Origin: SB15 sp964639245
GTDB lineage: Bacteria > Chloroflexota > Anaerolineae > Aggregatilineales > J027
Reading direction: 5' to 3'
Assembly: GCA_964639245.1 (NCBI GenBank)
Contig: CAZXCU010000001.1
Location: 62,001-126,000 of the forward strand
DNA: 64,000 bases
The notes below the pieces were generated by a model that did not search any database, was not told the origin of the DNA, and worked only from the letters and a program-made list of their open reading frames with translations. Positions within the stretch are counted from its first letter, which is position 1. Each line of letters opens with the position of its first letter. Below are positions 26,939 to 35,460 of this stretch, in pieces. Position numbers and translations under genes: made by a program.

Positions 26939-27755
26939 GATTTTTTTCCTTTTTCATAGCGTGCTTCACATATTGGATATTAATGTTGAGGGCATCGTGC
27001 AGGGCGGGATCGGTCAGCAGGGCCTTCATGCCCCGTTCAGCGGCGGTGAGAATGTCGCTGGCTTCACTGTGCATGGCTTCGTTAAAAGCGGTGTTGTCGG
27101 CATTCCACCAGAGGGGTTCGATGCCCATGTCGTAGAATGCTTCGTTGGTGTAATCCGCGGCGGTGTTGCCTGTTTGCGAGAACATCCAGTCCAGCAGCCA
27201 CGCGAGATCCGCATGAAGGGGATTGTCGGTCCGGCGCAGGCTGGCGGCGAGGACATCAGCGATCTGAGCGGCTTCGCCCATGTTGCCCGACCCCTCGTTG
27301 ACATCTATCCCGAAGAGGGCATAAATAGCCACCAGCGGGGCGAAGTCACTTGTTTGCAAATACCCGGATTCGGTCAGGTCAATCCCCATCCCGAAGAAGG
27401 GCAGCCCGAAGTGAATCTGGTCGAGGTCGTCGAGTTCCCCACCGCATTGATGGCGGTTAAAACCTGTACAGATCGCCCCGGCCAATTTTTCAGGGAGGAC
27501 GGGCGCACGTAGCGCCAGGGTGGTTTCGGCATAGACATCCACATAACAGTGGCGGGCAATCTGCCACGCTAGCGCGATGGTCGTCCACTGATCCAGCGCA
27601 TCCGCGTAGGGAAGCCCGTCATCCTCCATGAATGTGTCTGCCTGCAACAGCAGGGGATCCACCCACGCTACGGCACTGCACAGGGCGAGCAGCGGGTCGG
27701 CACCCGCCATCTCATGCAGCTGGTTCAGGTGCAAAACGAGGTCTTGAACGTTCAT
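26733..27755 (-). CDS. PRTRC system protein F-like, aberrant C-terminus
   Basis: 340 residues. Residues 1-270 are a plausible globular protein (FGLPFFGMGIDLTESG, LDWMFSQTGNTAADYTNEAFYDMGIEPLWW, AAERGMKALLTDPALHDAL) and resemble PRTRC protein F in composition and place. This is recognition from memory, so moderate confidence. The last ~70 residues overlap the protein B gene out of frame and look like a shadow translation (PDANYLTSHLGWPAGLPAVD...). The switch occurs at MKKEKN, where the gene has an A7 run (26941-26947 on the complement). A one-base change there would fuse the frame to protein B. The natural stop has probably been lost by an indel, or the A7 is a slip site. Confidence 0.6.
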   Translation of the reverse strand: MNVQDLVLHLNQLHEMAGADPLLALCSAVAWVDPLLLQADTFMEDDGLPYADALDQWTTIALAWQIARHCYVDVYAETTLALRAPVLPEKLAGAICTGFNRHQCGGELDDLDQIHFGLPFFGMGIDLTESGYLQTSDFAPLVAIYALFGIDVNEGSGNMGEAAQIADVLAASLRRTDNPLHADLAWLLDWMFSQTGNTAADYTNEAFYDMGIEPLWWNADNTAFNEAMHSEASDILTAAERGMKALLTDPALHDALNINIQYVKHAMKKEKNHARPDANYLTSHLGWPAGLPAVDANPAAGHPDGLSVRGADGTPDPAGPHRLSGGSPADCPATGDHAAL

Positions 27756-28021
27756 AAGCCGAATTCCAGCAGGGACACGTCACGCAGTGGGATCGGCGGA
27801 ACCTGCGATAACCGCCGGGCCATCTCGGCACAGCGACGGGTGTAGGCCACGAGTTCTACGGTGGCATCGATGACCTGTGTTCTGGCCTCAGGTGTCAGTG
27901 AAGTCGGGAACCACTCGCCTGTGGCGGCCCGTAAGCCGGGCAGCAGCGTCACCGCCTCCAATTCCAGCGGTGCCAGCGAGGTGAGAAGATCGACCAGATG
28001 GTTGAACGGTTGCGGATTCAT
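27752..28021 (-). CDS. Small PRTRC-cassette protein, unknown function
   Basis: 89 residues, helical and acidic (LVDLLTSLAPLELEAVTLLPGLRAATGEWF..., TPEARTQVIDATVELVAYTRRCAEMARRL). A strong SD AGGAGG lies seven bases before the ATG. Its stop overlaps the F-like start (ATGA at 27752-27755), so the two are co-translated. A terminator separates it from the C gene upstream, so it may begin its own transcript. No family was recognised. Confidence 0.65.
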   Translation of the reverse strand: MNPQPFNHLVDLLTSLAPLELEAVTLLPGLRAATGEWFPTSLTPEARTQVIDATVELVAYTRRCAEMARRLSQVPPIPLRDVSLLEFGL

Positions 28022-28034
28022 CGGTTATCCTCCT

Positions 28035-28068
28035 AAAAAAGCCTGCTGCCCCGCACGGGACAACAGGC
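28035..28068 (-). terminator. Rho-independent terminator after PRTRC C
   Basis: On the minus strand a 12-bp stem (28068-28057 with 28052-28041, two G-U pairs), a GTGC loop and then TTTTTT (28040-28035). It begins 10 bp after the PRTRC C stop and so splits the cassette into two transcription units. Confidence 0.8.
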
Positions 28069-28077
28069 ACGGTTAGT

Positions 28078-28296
28078 CTATCCCTTGCGGCCGGGACGGG
28101 GCAGGAATTCTACGAGTGTGATCCCGCTGGTTTCATCTGGTGTTTCGCGGACGGTGGCATTTTCCACCTGCGGGTAGAGGGGTTTGAGCAGGGTCTGGAT
28201 GTCCGCGATGCTTTTGCCGGCCATCGACGCATCTTCCACGAGGCGCACTGCGCCAATTTTGAACACGCGGGTCGTCGGTGTGGGTTGGTCGGTCAT
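28078..28296 (-). CDS. PRTRC system protein C
   Basis: 72 residues from the ATG at 28296 (GAAGGAG eight bases upstream; an upstream in-frame ATG lacks an SD). It has the compact beta-alpha-beta-beta pattern of PRTRC C: TRVFKIGAVRLVEDASMAGKSIADIQTLLKPLYPQVENATV...ITLVEFLPRPGRKG. Family members share 'TRxFxxxxxxLxDP...' at the start, 'yPxlxxAxv' in the middle and end in a basic KG tail. The ubiquitin-like size suggests it might be the partner of the ThiF enzyme, which is inference. Followed by a terminator. Confidence 0.8.
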   Translation of the reverse strand: MTDQPTPTTRVFKIGAVRLVEDASMAGKSIADIQTLLKPLYPQVENATVRETPDETSGITLVEFLPRPGRKG

Positions 28297-28321
28297 GGGG
28301 TTTTCTCCTTCATTCATAAGA

Positions 28322-28750
28322 CTAAAACAGGGCAATTTGCTGGTGGACGGGATTGTCCGTCGCTTCGGCGAATGATGAAACGTCAGTCGGTAGCGGGGTT
28401 TCGCGGGTCACTGCCGCTGGTGCGACGGTTGATTCCGCTTCAGTCTCTGCCTCGTCTGCTTCATCCGCCAAAGTCGCTTCTACTTCGTCAGAGGCAGGTG
28501 TTTCTGCAGGCTGGTTCGTGTCGGCGGGAAGCACAGGTGGTGTCATTTCTAGCTGGGCGAGGGTGGCCAGCGCACGCTGGACGGTTTCAGCGAGGTTGCC
28601 TTTGAGGGTTAAGCCGCTGTAGGCAAAGGTTTGCAGGTGACCGAGTTCACCGCGGGTGACGGTGAGGGTGGCTTCGCCCTTGCGGGCAGTCACCTCCGGG
28701 ATACGAATAAGAATGACGGTTTCTTTGTCTTTATTTTTTAGCTTTGTCAT
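28322..28750 (-). CDS. PRTRC system protein E-like, ends in a clamp-binding-like tail
   Basis: 142 residues from the ATG at 28750 (AAAGGA nine bases upstream). Residues 1-75 form a small beta-rich domain (ETVILIRIPEV, EATLTVTRGELG, FAYSGLTLKGNLAETVQRALATL). A long acidic Ala/Glu/Thr linker and the extreme C-terminus VHQQIALF follow. The layout (small domain, disordered acidic linker, aromatic tail) fits PRTRC E. The QIALF tail matches the QxxLF pentapeptide by which proteins bind the DNA polymerase beta sliding clamp, and the methyltransferase-helicase of this element ends in a similar motif. It lies 25 bp upstream of protein C. Confidence 0.6.
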   Translation of the reverse strand: MTKLKNKDKETVILIRIPEVTARKGEATLTVTRGELGHLQTFAYSGLTLKGNLAETVQRALATLAQLEMTPPVLPADTNQPAETPASDEVEATLADEADEAETEAESTVAPAAVTRETPLPTDVSSFAEATDNPVHQQIALF

Positions 28751-28799
28751 TGGAGCATGTCCTTTCAATGTACAATGGAAAAATGTAGGAGAGCTACGA

Positions 28800-29411
28800 A
28801 TGTTTTCAGACACCGGTGAGGTTTTTGCCTGGATGCATAAAAAGACGGGTGATGGTTCTTTCTATCTGAACCTGCTCAATCCCCGATATGTTGACAAAGC
28901 GTCCGAGGATTGGCTACCTGTCTTTATTGAACTTGCCCACCAGCTGAAGGCTGAGACTGATCTGGTGAGACAAATGCTCTCATCTCATTGGCGACCTAGC
29001 CTGGTGGCCACTAGCGTGATTCTCCTACTGCGTTCGCGTGATTTTGAGAAGGATGTGGTGCAGCGACTGCTGAAAGGCTCATGGATTGCTCCCCAACTCG
29101 CCGTGTGTATAGGCTTGATTTCACTGGGACAGGAGCGTGCTGTGTTAGAACGGCATCTCAATCAACTCATTGTTGAACATCAAGCGAATCCAGACAGCGA
29201 ACTTGGGAAGTATCTGATGTCCACCTATAGCGCACTCAAATTCATGGGCGCTCAAACTGCCCAAGAATTTGAAAATTCTCCGTATTTTCGTGAGGTGACC
29301 CCGATGGTCATCGATCAGCATAACTGGCAAAATGCCGATAATTTTACCTGGTTGCGCCTCATCGGGTCACTATGGGAATTCTGGAGTGCCATCCCGCCTA
29401 TCCAGTTTTAA
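28800..29411 (+). CDS. DUF6000-like protein
   Basis: 203 residues from the ATG at 28800 (AGGAGA eight bases upstream). A helical-repeat style protein: SFYLNLLNPRYVDKAS, LSSHWRPSLVATSVILLLRSRDF, WIAPQLAVCIGLISLGQERAVLERHLNQL. The 'HWRPxLV' and 'aLa..L...L..hL' pattern resembles DUF6000 proteins, whose function is unknown; some occur with immunity and defence genes. It stands alone on the plus strand, diverging from the PRTRC E-like gene across 49 bp. Its stop overlaps the primase stop by 4 bp tail to tail. Confidence 0.65.
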   Translation: MFSDTGEVFAWMHKKTGDGSFYLNLLNPRYVDKASEDWLPVFIELAHQLKAETDLVRQMLSSHWRPSLVATSVILLLRSRDFEKDVVQRLLKGSWIAPQLAVCIGLISLGQERAVLERHLNQLIVEHQANPDSELGKYLMSTYSALKFMGAQTAQEFENSPYFREVTPMVIDQHNWQNADNFTWLRLIGSLWEFWSAIPPIQF

Positions 29412-30325
29412 GTAGAACGATAGAGGCCACCATAAGCGGCGGGGTCGATGGCGAGTAGGCGGCACAGGTCTTTCAACAAGAGCTGGCCGTGCCGTCCGAA
29501 ACACCGGGCGACGCCTTTGTCGGGTCGGAATCCGAAATGTTGACCGGGGGTGTCCCGGGCATGGCCGCCGGGACAGCGGGCACCAATCCAGCCGTTGGGC
29601 TGCACAAAACCGCCGTAGTCCCGGTACAGCGCGGTGACAACTGCCTCTAGCAGGGCGGGATTGAGGGTCGGGGGTGCCCGCACAGGCAAACGTAGGGTTT
29701 CACGCGGGATAGGCACGACCGCATACGGAGTAAAATCCTCAAGGGTGTACCGGCGGTTAGCGGCCAGCCAGAGCAGCTGACAGGGACGGTGGACGGCGGG
29801 TTTGGTGTTAAAACTGCCCGGCAGGCGCATGGCATTGGCGCTGGTCAGGGCATCCCCGCCTAATACGTGGGCTAATCCGCTCAGCAGGTGATTGGCGGTG
29901 GCAAAGTCGGTGGTGGGCTGGATCAACCAGTAGAGATGCAGGCCGCGTCCACTGCCAACCATGGCGGACGGGGCGGGCAGTCCGCTGCGGCAGGCGGTGT
30001 GTAAACGGGTGAAACTCAGGGCGAGGTCGCCATCCAGATCGGCAAACAGTGCGGAGAGGCTGTGTAAATCCCCCTGTCCACCGCGCTGCCAGCGGGTCAT
30101 CGGCTGCTGCCGGAGCGCCACCGAGAAATACGCTCCCCAGCCCTTGAGATTGGCGGCGGCCAGATCCGTCAGTGCCTGATGGATACCGGCCCGATCGGTA
30201 AGGGGCAGATGCCGGGAGGGGGTGTTGGGCTGACGGGTCGGGTGAATGGCGGTGAGGGTCAGGTAGCCTTCATGCTGACCGCGATACAGCGCCCGCAGAA
30301 AAGTGAGCGTGGTGGCACAATTCAT
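29408..30325 (-). CDS. Archaeo-eukaryotic-type primase (RepB-like prim-pol)
   Basis: 305 residues. Motif I is FADLDGD (about 91-97); then SGRGLHLYWLI (about 122-132, motif II-like), and the third acidic/basic block LTSANAMRLPGSFNTKP (about 155-171), all typical of AEP/RepB-type primases. The C-terminus carries a probable zinc site, ARCPGGHARDTPGQHFGF...VARCFGRHG (about 251-284). It would lay primers for element replication after transfer. SD AAAGGAGG lies four bases before the ATG, within the end of the methyltransferase-helicase gene 10 bp upstream, so the two form one operon. Confidence 0.82.
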   Translation of the reverse strand: MNCATTLTFLRALYRGQHEGYLTLTAIHPTRQPNTPSRHLPLTDRAGIHQALTDLAAANLKGWGAYFSVALRQQPMTRWQRGGQGDLHSLSALFADLDGDLALSFTRLHTACRSGLPAPSAMVGSGRGLHLYWLIQPTTDFATANHLLSGLAHVLGGDALTSANAMRLPGSFNTKPAVHRPCQLLWLAANRRYTLEDFTPYAVVPIPRETLRLPVRAPPTLNPALLEAVVTALYRDYGGFVQPNGWIGARCPGGHARDTPGQHFGFRPDKGVARCFGRHGQLLLKDLCRLLAIDPAAYGGLYRST

Positions 30326-30335
30326 CAGTCCTCCT

Positions 30336-33300
30336 TTAGGTGTCGAACAGCCCTAACTGGGTGAAGCCTCCATCGGCGGGGGTGGTCACGATCTTCACAA
30401 CTGGACGCGCGGTTGGCCAATTTTCGACCAGAATCGACGGGGTGTCCGGGGCCTCCGAAAGGCGGACTTTACGCCGGCGGCGGGCAGGCTCACGGGGTGG
30501 CAGCGGGGCACCTGCCACTGCGGCGGGCAGGGGGATATCTGTTTCGAGGATCGTTGCTTCAAGCGCAGGGACGGGTGGGGTTGGCTCTGCCTCGGGTGTG
30601 TCTCCCACCGCGATGGGTTCGTCCACTAACCAGAGACTCTCACGCTGGCGGGCCTCATGGGAAGCGGCTTTGAACAGGTCGCGTAAATCGGTGACGGCCT
30701 CGTCCTGATCGAGGGACTTCGCCAGTTCAGCGATGAGATCGCTCGCGTCATCGCCAGCGGTGAATTCGCTCAATCCGATGTCACTTTCCCCGTAGAGCAG
30801 CTTGGCGGCGCGCTGTTTGCGGCCGATGAGCGCGACGGCGCGGGCTTCCATGCTGTCGGTATAGTAGGGAAAATAGGTCTTACACGGGACTGTCTGGATG
30901 ATGCGCCACGCCCGCCGCGAGGCTTGAATGGTCACATACAACGAGTAAGAAGTTTCATAAAACACAAGGGTCGGGAAGGCCACGAGATCGATCCCGGTCT
31001 GGATGAGCCGGGGATTACAGAGAAAGACATTCACCCCGGCTTTGAGCTGTGCCTCCAGCACGGCTTCGCGTTTTTTAGGCTCGACTTTGCCGTAGAGGAT
31101 GTAGGGTCTGGCTTCAGGGATGTGATCCCGCAGGATCTGCGCTAAACGCGGCTGAATATCGCGGGTGGCCGTCTGTTCGACAAAAATCCCGACCTTGCGT
31201 CCCTGTGCCAGTTCTTCGCGCACGGTCTGGATCAGCCAGTCTTCTTTAGCATACAGGCGTTCTTCGCCCAGATCGGGCAGGGTGTAGACGGGCTGCTCGA
31301 GGAAAGTACCTTGCCCAATGTCGTCACGGACCCGGCGGCGGTGGATAACCACCTCTCCCCGGTAAGGGGCATTGGGATAACTCAGCAGGGTGCGGAGATA
31401 CCGTCCCATGAAGCTGGCATCGCCTTCGAGGCGGCACTGGAAGAGATACTCACCGAGGGCCTGTTTCGTGTCGTCGTAGACCTGCTTGAGGTCGGCATCC
31501 ATCGGGATGGGCACGGGGAGTTCCTCATAGGGCGGCATATCGCTGATGTCGGTGAGCCCCACAAACACGGCATGATCAAGGATTTCCCGCACCAGCAGCG
31601 GCGAGGTGCCGGGGGCTTCCTGCGGCTGATGTTCAATCCGACTTTTACCCGTGTAACGTCCGGCGGAGTCGTACTGCGGTTTGTATTCGACGATGCGCTC
31701 CAACGCCCCCATGCGGTCAATCCAGCGGGCGAGCTGTTTGCCCTGGTCGGCCTGGCCGCTGCCCCAGCTGTACTGCCGCTGCACCCGCGGATTGAGCTGG
31801 TATTCCAGTCCAAAAATGGACGACGCCACCCCACCATACAAGGTCCCCGTCAAGGCGATGACTTTTTGGGCGGCATTGCACAGGACGGCAAAGGCGTTGC
31901 CCTGATCGCTGCTTAAACTTTTGAGTTCATGCGCCTCATCGGCGATAAACAAATAGATGCGACCGGGATGGACTTTGGCCAGATAGTCGGCCAGCGCCAT
32001 GCGGGGATTTTTGCGCGGGAATTTTTCGCCGGGTTTCGGGGCACTGAAGGTGCGTTTGTCCTGCCAGAGGGCACCGCCGCAGGTATGACAGGTGCGGGGA
32101 TGGTCGTTGAGCCAGGATCGGGTGGCCAGTTTGTCGCCGCTGGCATCTTTGGTGACCGGGGTGGCACAGCGGGGACACAGGGGGATGGACTGGGTGAAGA
32201 TCCGGGGTTGATCCTTGAGTTCCTCCGGCGGGTTGCTGCCTTTGGGCCACAGGGCGGTGTGCCGCTGGCGCCAGTAGACGGCGGCTTCCCAGCCTTCGCC
32301 TAATTTGGCCCGTTCACGGGCGATGATGCCGACCTTGAGCGTATGGGCGAGCAGGGTGCGGCATTTGTCCATGAAGGCGCGGGTTTGATCGACGTTTTCG
32401 AGGATTTCGACGTAACTGCCGGGGGTGACGCGGCCAATTTCGCGTTTCCATTTTTCCACGAGGTGCGGCGGGCACATGACGAGGGTCACCTGATCCGGCC
32501 GCATGGCAGGCTGCAACGCGGCGGCGAGGGTACCCCCGAGCACGGTTTTTCCCGTGCCGGGTTCGCCCACGAGGTAAATCCCCTTGCGCTGCTGCAAGGC
32601 GGTCCAGCAGGCGGCGATGACATGTTTCTGCGCGCTGTACAGACCTTTCCCGATCCTGACCCGCTCTAACACCGGGTTCAAGGCGGTATGGTCGAACTGG
32701 TACAGGGGGCGGAAGTGTTCGTGGAGATAGTTCAGCAGGGCAGGCTGGTGCTGCTGGATGAAATTCACCAGCGCGGCATCCCCGGTCATGGGGATCATCT
32801 CACCCTGTTCGGTCAGGAGGGTGATGGTGACGACCGGACGGGTACGGTAAACCTCACGTTCAGTCGTGTGGGGATTGTCCTCGTCCACCAGCGCCGGTGC
32901 TTCCCGCAGTTCTTCAACGGTGCGGATGGTGCTGCGAACGGCGGTGCGACCGTGTTCGGGGGTTTCCAGAATGAGTCCATTGAACATCCCGGCGGCCAGC
33001 ACCAGTCCGATTTGCATCCCGCGGGGTTGGACGATGGGGCGGACGTCTTCCACCGGGGGTGGTGGGGTCAGCAGCAGTTGGAAGGCGGTCGACTGGTGAG
33101 CACTGCTGGTCTGCACCGCGGCTAGGGTCAGTGCCGGGGTGAGCAGTTTTGGCGCGAAGATGAACCGGGACACCGGGCGCGGGGCGGGTAGGGTGTAACA
33201 GGGGGTGTCCTGCACGGTGAGGGGTTGGTGCGGGCGGGTCAGGAGCGCCTGCGCGAAGCGGGCGGGTTCTTCCGGCGGGTGTCCGATCTGCCCCACCACC

Positions 33301-33821
33301 ACCACTTGGTGATATTCACCCAGATGCAAACCGGGAATGTCCCAGATGTCCACCTGTGCGCAGTTTTTAGCCAGCACGAGGGCGGCCTCGGCGGTGACAT
33401 GGTGCGTATACACCACCCAGACGGCATAACCACCCGGCTGCACCCATTTGAGGCAGTGTTTTAAAAAAGTCAACTCCCTCCGTTTTTCATCCCCGTCCGT
33501 TTCATAGGTATACGGTGGATTGACCCAGGCCACCTGAAAAGCATGGGTGGCGGTGCGGAGCTGCATCACATCCCCCTGCACGGCTTGCAGCGGACCGAAT
33601 TTTTCCACACAAGCCGCGGCACGGGCAGTGTCCAGTTCATTGGCGTAGGGCTGCAATTCCCATGCCTGTGCCAGCTGTTGCAGGGCGACCCCTTCCCCGG
33701 CACAGGGATCGAGCAGGCGTCCACCCCTGGCGGCTGGCGCGAACAACGAGGCGACGGCGGGTAAGTGTTCCGGCGGGAAGGGATAGTACCCGCCTTTTTC
33801 CAGCGAAGTCAGTCGGGGCAT
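30336..33821 (-). CDS. Adenine-specific methyltransferase (DUF6094) - SF2 helicase fusion
   Basis: 1,161 residues from the ATG at 33821 (AAGGAG six bases upstream). Residues about 1-220 are a SAM-dependent MTase: LLDPCAGEG (motif I) and VNPPYTYE (catalytic NPPY). Residues about 400-960 are an SF2 helicase: Walker A LVGEPGTGKT, zinc ribbon CPRC...CHTC, DEAH box FIADEAHELKS, ALTGTLYGG and motif VI QASRRAWRIIQT. A disordered tail ends in FTQLGLFDT, where QLGLF is a textbook beta-clamp-binding pentapeptide. Such MTase-helicases occur in phages and ICEs and may protect incoming DNA at replication forks, which is inferred. A terminator precedes the gene and the primase follows. Confidence 0.9.
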   Translation of the reverse strand: MPRLTSLEKGGYYPFPPEHLPAVASLFAPAARGGRLLDPCAGEGVALQQLAQAWELQPYANELDTARAAACVEKFGPLQAVQGDVMQLRTATHAFQVAWVNPPYTYETDGDEKRRELTFLKHCLKWVQPGGYAVWVVYTHHVTAEAALVLAKNCAQVDIWDIPGLHLGEYHQVVVVGQIGHPPEEPARFAQALLTRPHQPLTVQDTPCYTLPAPRPVSRFIFAPKLLTPALTLAAVQTSSAHQSTAFQLLLTPPPPVEDVRPIVQPRGMQIGLVLAAGMFNGLILETPEHGRTAVRSTIRTVEELREAPALVDEDNPHTTEREVYRTRPVVTITLLTEQGEMIPMTGDAALVNFIQQHQPALLNYLHEHFRPLYQFDHTALNPVLERVRIGKGLYSAQKHVIAACWTALQQRKGIYLVGEPGTGKTVLGGTLAAALQPAMRPDQVTLVMCPPHLVEKWKREIGRVTPGSYVEILENVDQTRAFMDKCRTLLAHTLKVGIIARERAKLGEGWEAAVYWRQRHTALWPKGSNPPEELKDQPRIFTQSIPLCPRCATPVTKDASGDKLATRSWLNDHPRTCHTCGGALWQDKRTFSAPKPGEKFPRKNPRMALADYLAKVHPGRIYLFIADEAHELKSLSSDQGNAFAVLCNAAQKVIALTGTLYGGVASSIFGLEYQLNPRVQRQYSWGSGQADQGKQLARWIDRMGALERIVEYKPQYDSAGRYTGKSRIEHQPQEAPGTSPLLVREILDHAVFVGLTDISDMPPYEELPVPIPMDADLKQVYDDTKQALGEYLFQCRLEGDASFMGRYLRTLLSYPNAPYRGEVVIHRRRVRDDIGQGTFLEQPVYTLPDLGEERLYAKEDWLIQTVREELAQGRKVGIFVEQTATRDIQPRLAQILRDHIPEARPYILYGKVEPKKREAVLEAQLKAGVNVFLCNPRLIQTGIDLVAFPTLVFYETSYSLYVTIQASRRAWRIIQTVPCKTYFPYYTDSMEARAVALIGRKQRAAKLLYGESDIGLSEFTAGDDASDLIAELAKSLDQDEAVTDLRDLFKAASHEARQRESLWLVDEPIAVGDTPEAEPTPPVPALEATILETDIPLPAAVAGAPLPPREPARRRRKVRLSEAPDTPSILVENWPTARPVVKIVTTPADGGFTQLGLFDT

Positions 33822-33836
33822 GAAACTCTCCTTCAT

Positions 33837-33866
33837 AACAAAAACACCCCCGCTCATACGGGGGTG
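33837..33866 (-). terminator. Rho-independent terminator upstream of MTase-helicase
   Basis: On the minus strand CACCCCCG (33866-33859), a 6-base loop, CGGGGGTG (33852-33845), then TTTTTG. It ends the three-gene unit 36150-33890. The SD and ATG of the MTase-helicase follow within 20 bp, so that gene must have a promoter overlapping here or rely on readthrough. Confidence 0.8.
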
Positions 33867-33889
33867 AAGGCTTGATCAGACAGACGATA

Positions 33890-34465
33890 TTAATCGGGGA
33901 AATGGAGCTGCTGGCGGGCTAAGCCCTGACGGATGAGGCGCTGCCAGGCGGCTTTATCTAGGGTGAGTTTCCACAGCTTGACCCCACCGTAACAGCGGAT
34001 CGGCGCCACCAGTCCTTCTAGGCGTCCCTGCTGGACGAGGTAGGGCGACCAGTCCGGGAAAACGGCGATGTCCACCAGCTGCTGGACGTGCATTCCCAGC
34101 AGCGCGGTGGCCTGCAAGTTGTCCAGCAAAAACAGATAGGTCGTGCTGAGTTCGGCGTAAGTCGGTTCCATCAGGTCTTGGTGCAGGAGCAGCAGGTGAT
34201 GGATGCCGATGCCCTCAACTTTGCGCTGGATCCGTTTGAGGAAGCCTTCTTCGGATCGCAGGACGATTTTGTCAGCGGTGGGGTCCACCGGGATGAGATA
34301 ACATTCCTTACCCTGCGCCAGCCGTGCCCAGACCGCTTCCACCGAGGTGGCGGCACCGGCGATGTCCAGATACACCAGCTGCGGGCCATCCAGCGCCGCC
34401 CCGTAGCAGAAACACTCGCCCACGACGGAGATTTGTCCAATGTAATCTTGAGCGGGGGTCATCAT
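33890..34465 (-). CDS. Unknown element protein
   Basis: 191 residues, soluble, mixed alpha/beta: GECFCYGAALDGPQLVYLDIAGAATSVEAVWARLAQGKECYLIPVDP..., IRCYGGVKLWKLTLDKAAWQRLIRQGL. No motif was recognised. It starts 2 bp after the stop of the 329-residue gene (overlapping SD), and both follow the 229-residue gene, so the three form one unit ending at the terminator 33837-33866. From position it could take part in element maintenance or control. No function is proposed. Confidence 0.6.
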   Translation of the reverse strand: MMTPAQDYIGQISVVGECFCYGAALDGPQLVYLDIAGAATSVEAVWARLAQGKECYLIPVDPTADKIVLRSEEGFLKRIQRKVEGIGIHHLLLLHQDLMEPTYAELSTTYLFLLDNLQATALLGMHVQQLVDIAVFPDWSPYLVQQGRLEGLVAPIRCYGGVKLWKLTLDKAAWQRLIRQGLARQQLHFPD

Positions 34466-34467
34466 GG

Positions 34468-35457
34468 CTAGCTCCAGGGATCGTCTAAGGAAGGGGTCGC
34501 CATGGCGGGCAGCGCCTTCGTCTGGCGGAGGTGGTGCAGGGTTTCACGGAAGGCCCGGCTCAAAGCCAGCATTGCCATAAAGTCGTGATAGGGCTGCTGA
34601 TGGGCCGCGCTGGCTTGCCGTTCGGCTACTTCCTGTCGCAGCCGCGCCAGTTTGTCTGCGGGTGATTCCATTGGGGAGAGCGGTTCCGGTTGGGGCGATG
34701 CGCTGGTGGTGTAGCCGACGAGGGCTAACCAGCTGGCGGGGGGTAACGACCCACCGACATAATACCAACTGGCAAAATGTTTACTCCAGCGGGCCTGCGG
34801 GGTGGCTTTGAGAACCGCGTAATGGCGGTAGGTGGCGGACTGCGCTTTGCTGACCCGCTTGTCATCCCGTAACCACCAGCACGGATTCTTATCCTCATAA
34901 CCACGTTTCCATTCCAGCACCATGCCATTGCCCGTGATGACGGTGGGCAAATCTGCCGGGGCCGGTTCAGGCGTTAAGGCAAAACCCGGGCCGGGGGTGG
35001 GTTCATACGTCTCCCGCAGCCGGGTCGCCCATTCCGGGGTTTCGTAGGTACGGATTTCTTCCTGCCCACCGAATAGTGCCCGCACCGTCACCTGTTGGGT
35101 GATCAGTTTGCCGGTCTGGTAATTTTCTAGCTGCGGGAACGACCACCACTGCCCCTCGCGCCATAGATAAATGCCCCGGACATCATACGCCTGCCGGGTA
35201 ATGGCTTCGAGGTGGGGGAGCTGATGCTCCGTAATCGGCACGAGAAAATGGAAGTTGCGCACCAGAATGTCGCGCTCAACGGTCACATAGTGGTAATCCA
35301 CGATCCGCGAACGGGGGATGTCCTGCATCCGATCGGGGATCAGGGCACGCAGGAGTTGGTAGGACAACGGGCGGAGCTGAAACCCCGCGACTTTGGTTTT
35401 GCTCCCGACCGGGGCATACAGCCCTTGATCGGCATACCGAATAGCCACTGTCAACAT
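34468..35457 (-). CDS. Unknown element protein with coiled C-terminus
   Basis: 329 residues. The N-terminal part is beta-rich (LTVAIRYADQGLYAPVGSKTKVAGFQLRPLSYQLLRALIPDRMQDIPRSRIVDYHY...ERDILVRNFHFLVP). A middle Trp-rich segment (EWKRGYEDKNPCWWLRDDKRVSK..., WSKHFASWYYVGGSLPPASW) resembles a DNA- or peptide-binding fold, and the end is helical (SPADKLARLRQEVAERQASAAHQQ). No family was recognised. SD GGAG lies nine bases before the ATG, which begins directly after the previous stop. Confidence 0.6.
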   Translation of the reverse strand: MLTVAIRYADQGLYAPVGSKTKVAGFQLRPLSYQLLRALIPDRMQDIPRSRIVDYHYVTVERDILVRNFHFLVPITEHQLPHLEAITRQAYDVRGIYLWREGQWWSFPQLENYQTGKLITQQVTVRALFGGQEEIRTYETPEWATRLRETYEPTPGPGFALTPEPAPADLPTVITGNGMVLEWKRGYEDKNPCWWLRDDKRVSKAQSATYRHYAVLKATPQARWSKHFASWYYVGGSLPPASWLALVGYTTSASPQPEPLSPMESPADKLARLRQEVAERQASAAHQQPYHDFMAMLALSRAFRETLHHLRQTKALPAMATPSLDDPWS

Positions 35458-35460
35458 GGT

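Noticed and set aside
31311..31916. 201-codon open frame on the plus strand
   Set aside because: It lies fully antisense to the MTase-helicase. Frames without stops are common opposite G+C-rich genes; no SD and no protein-like motifs.
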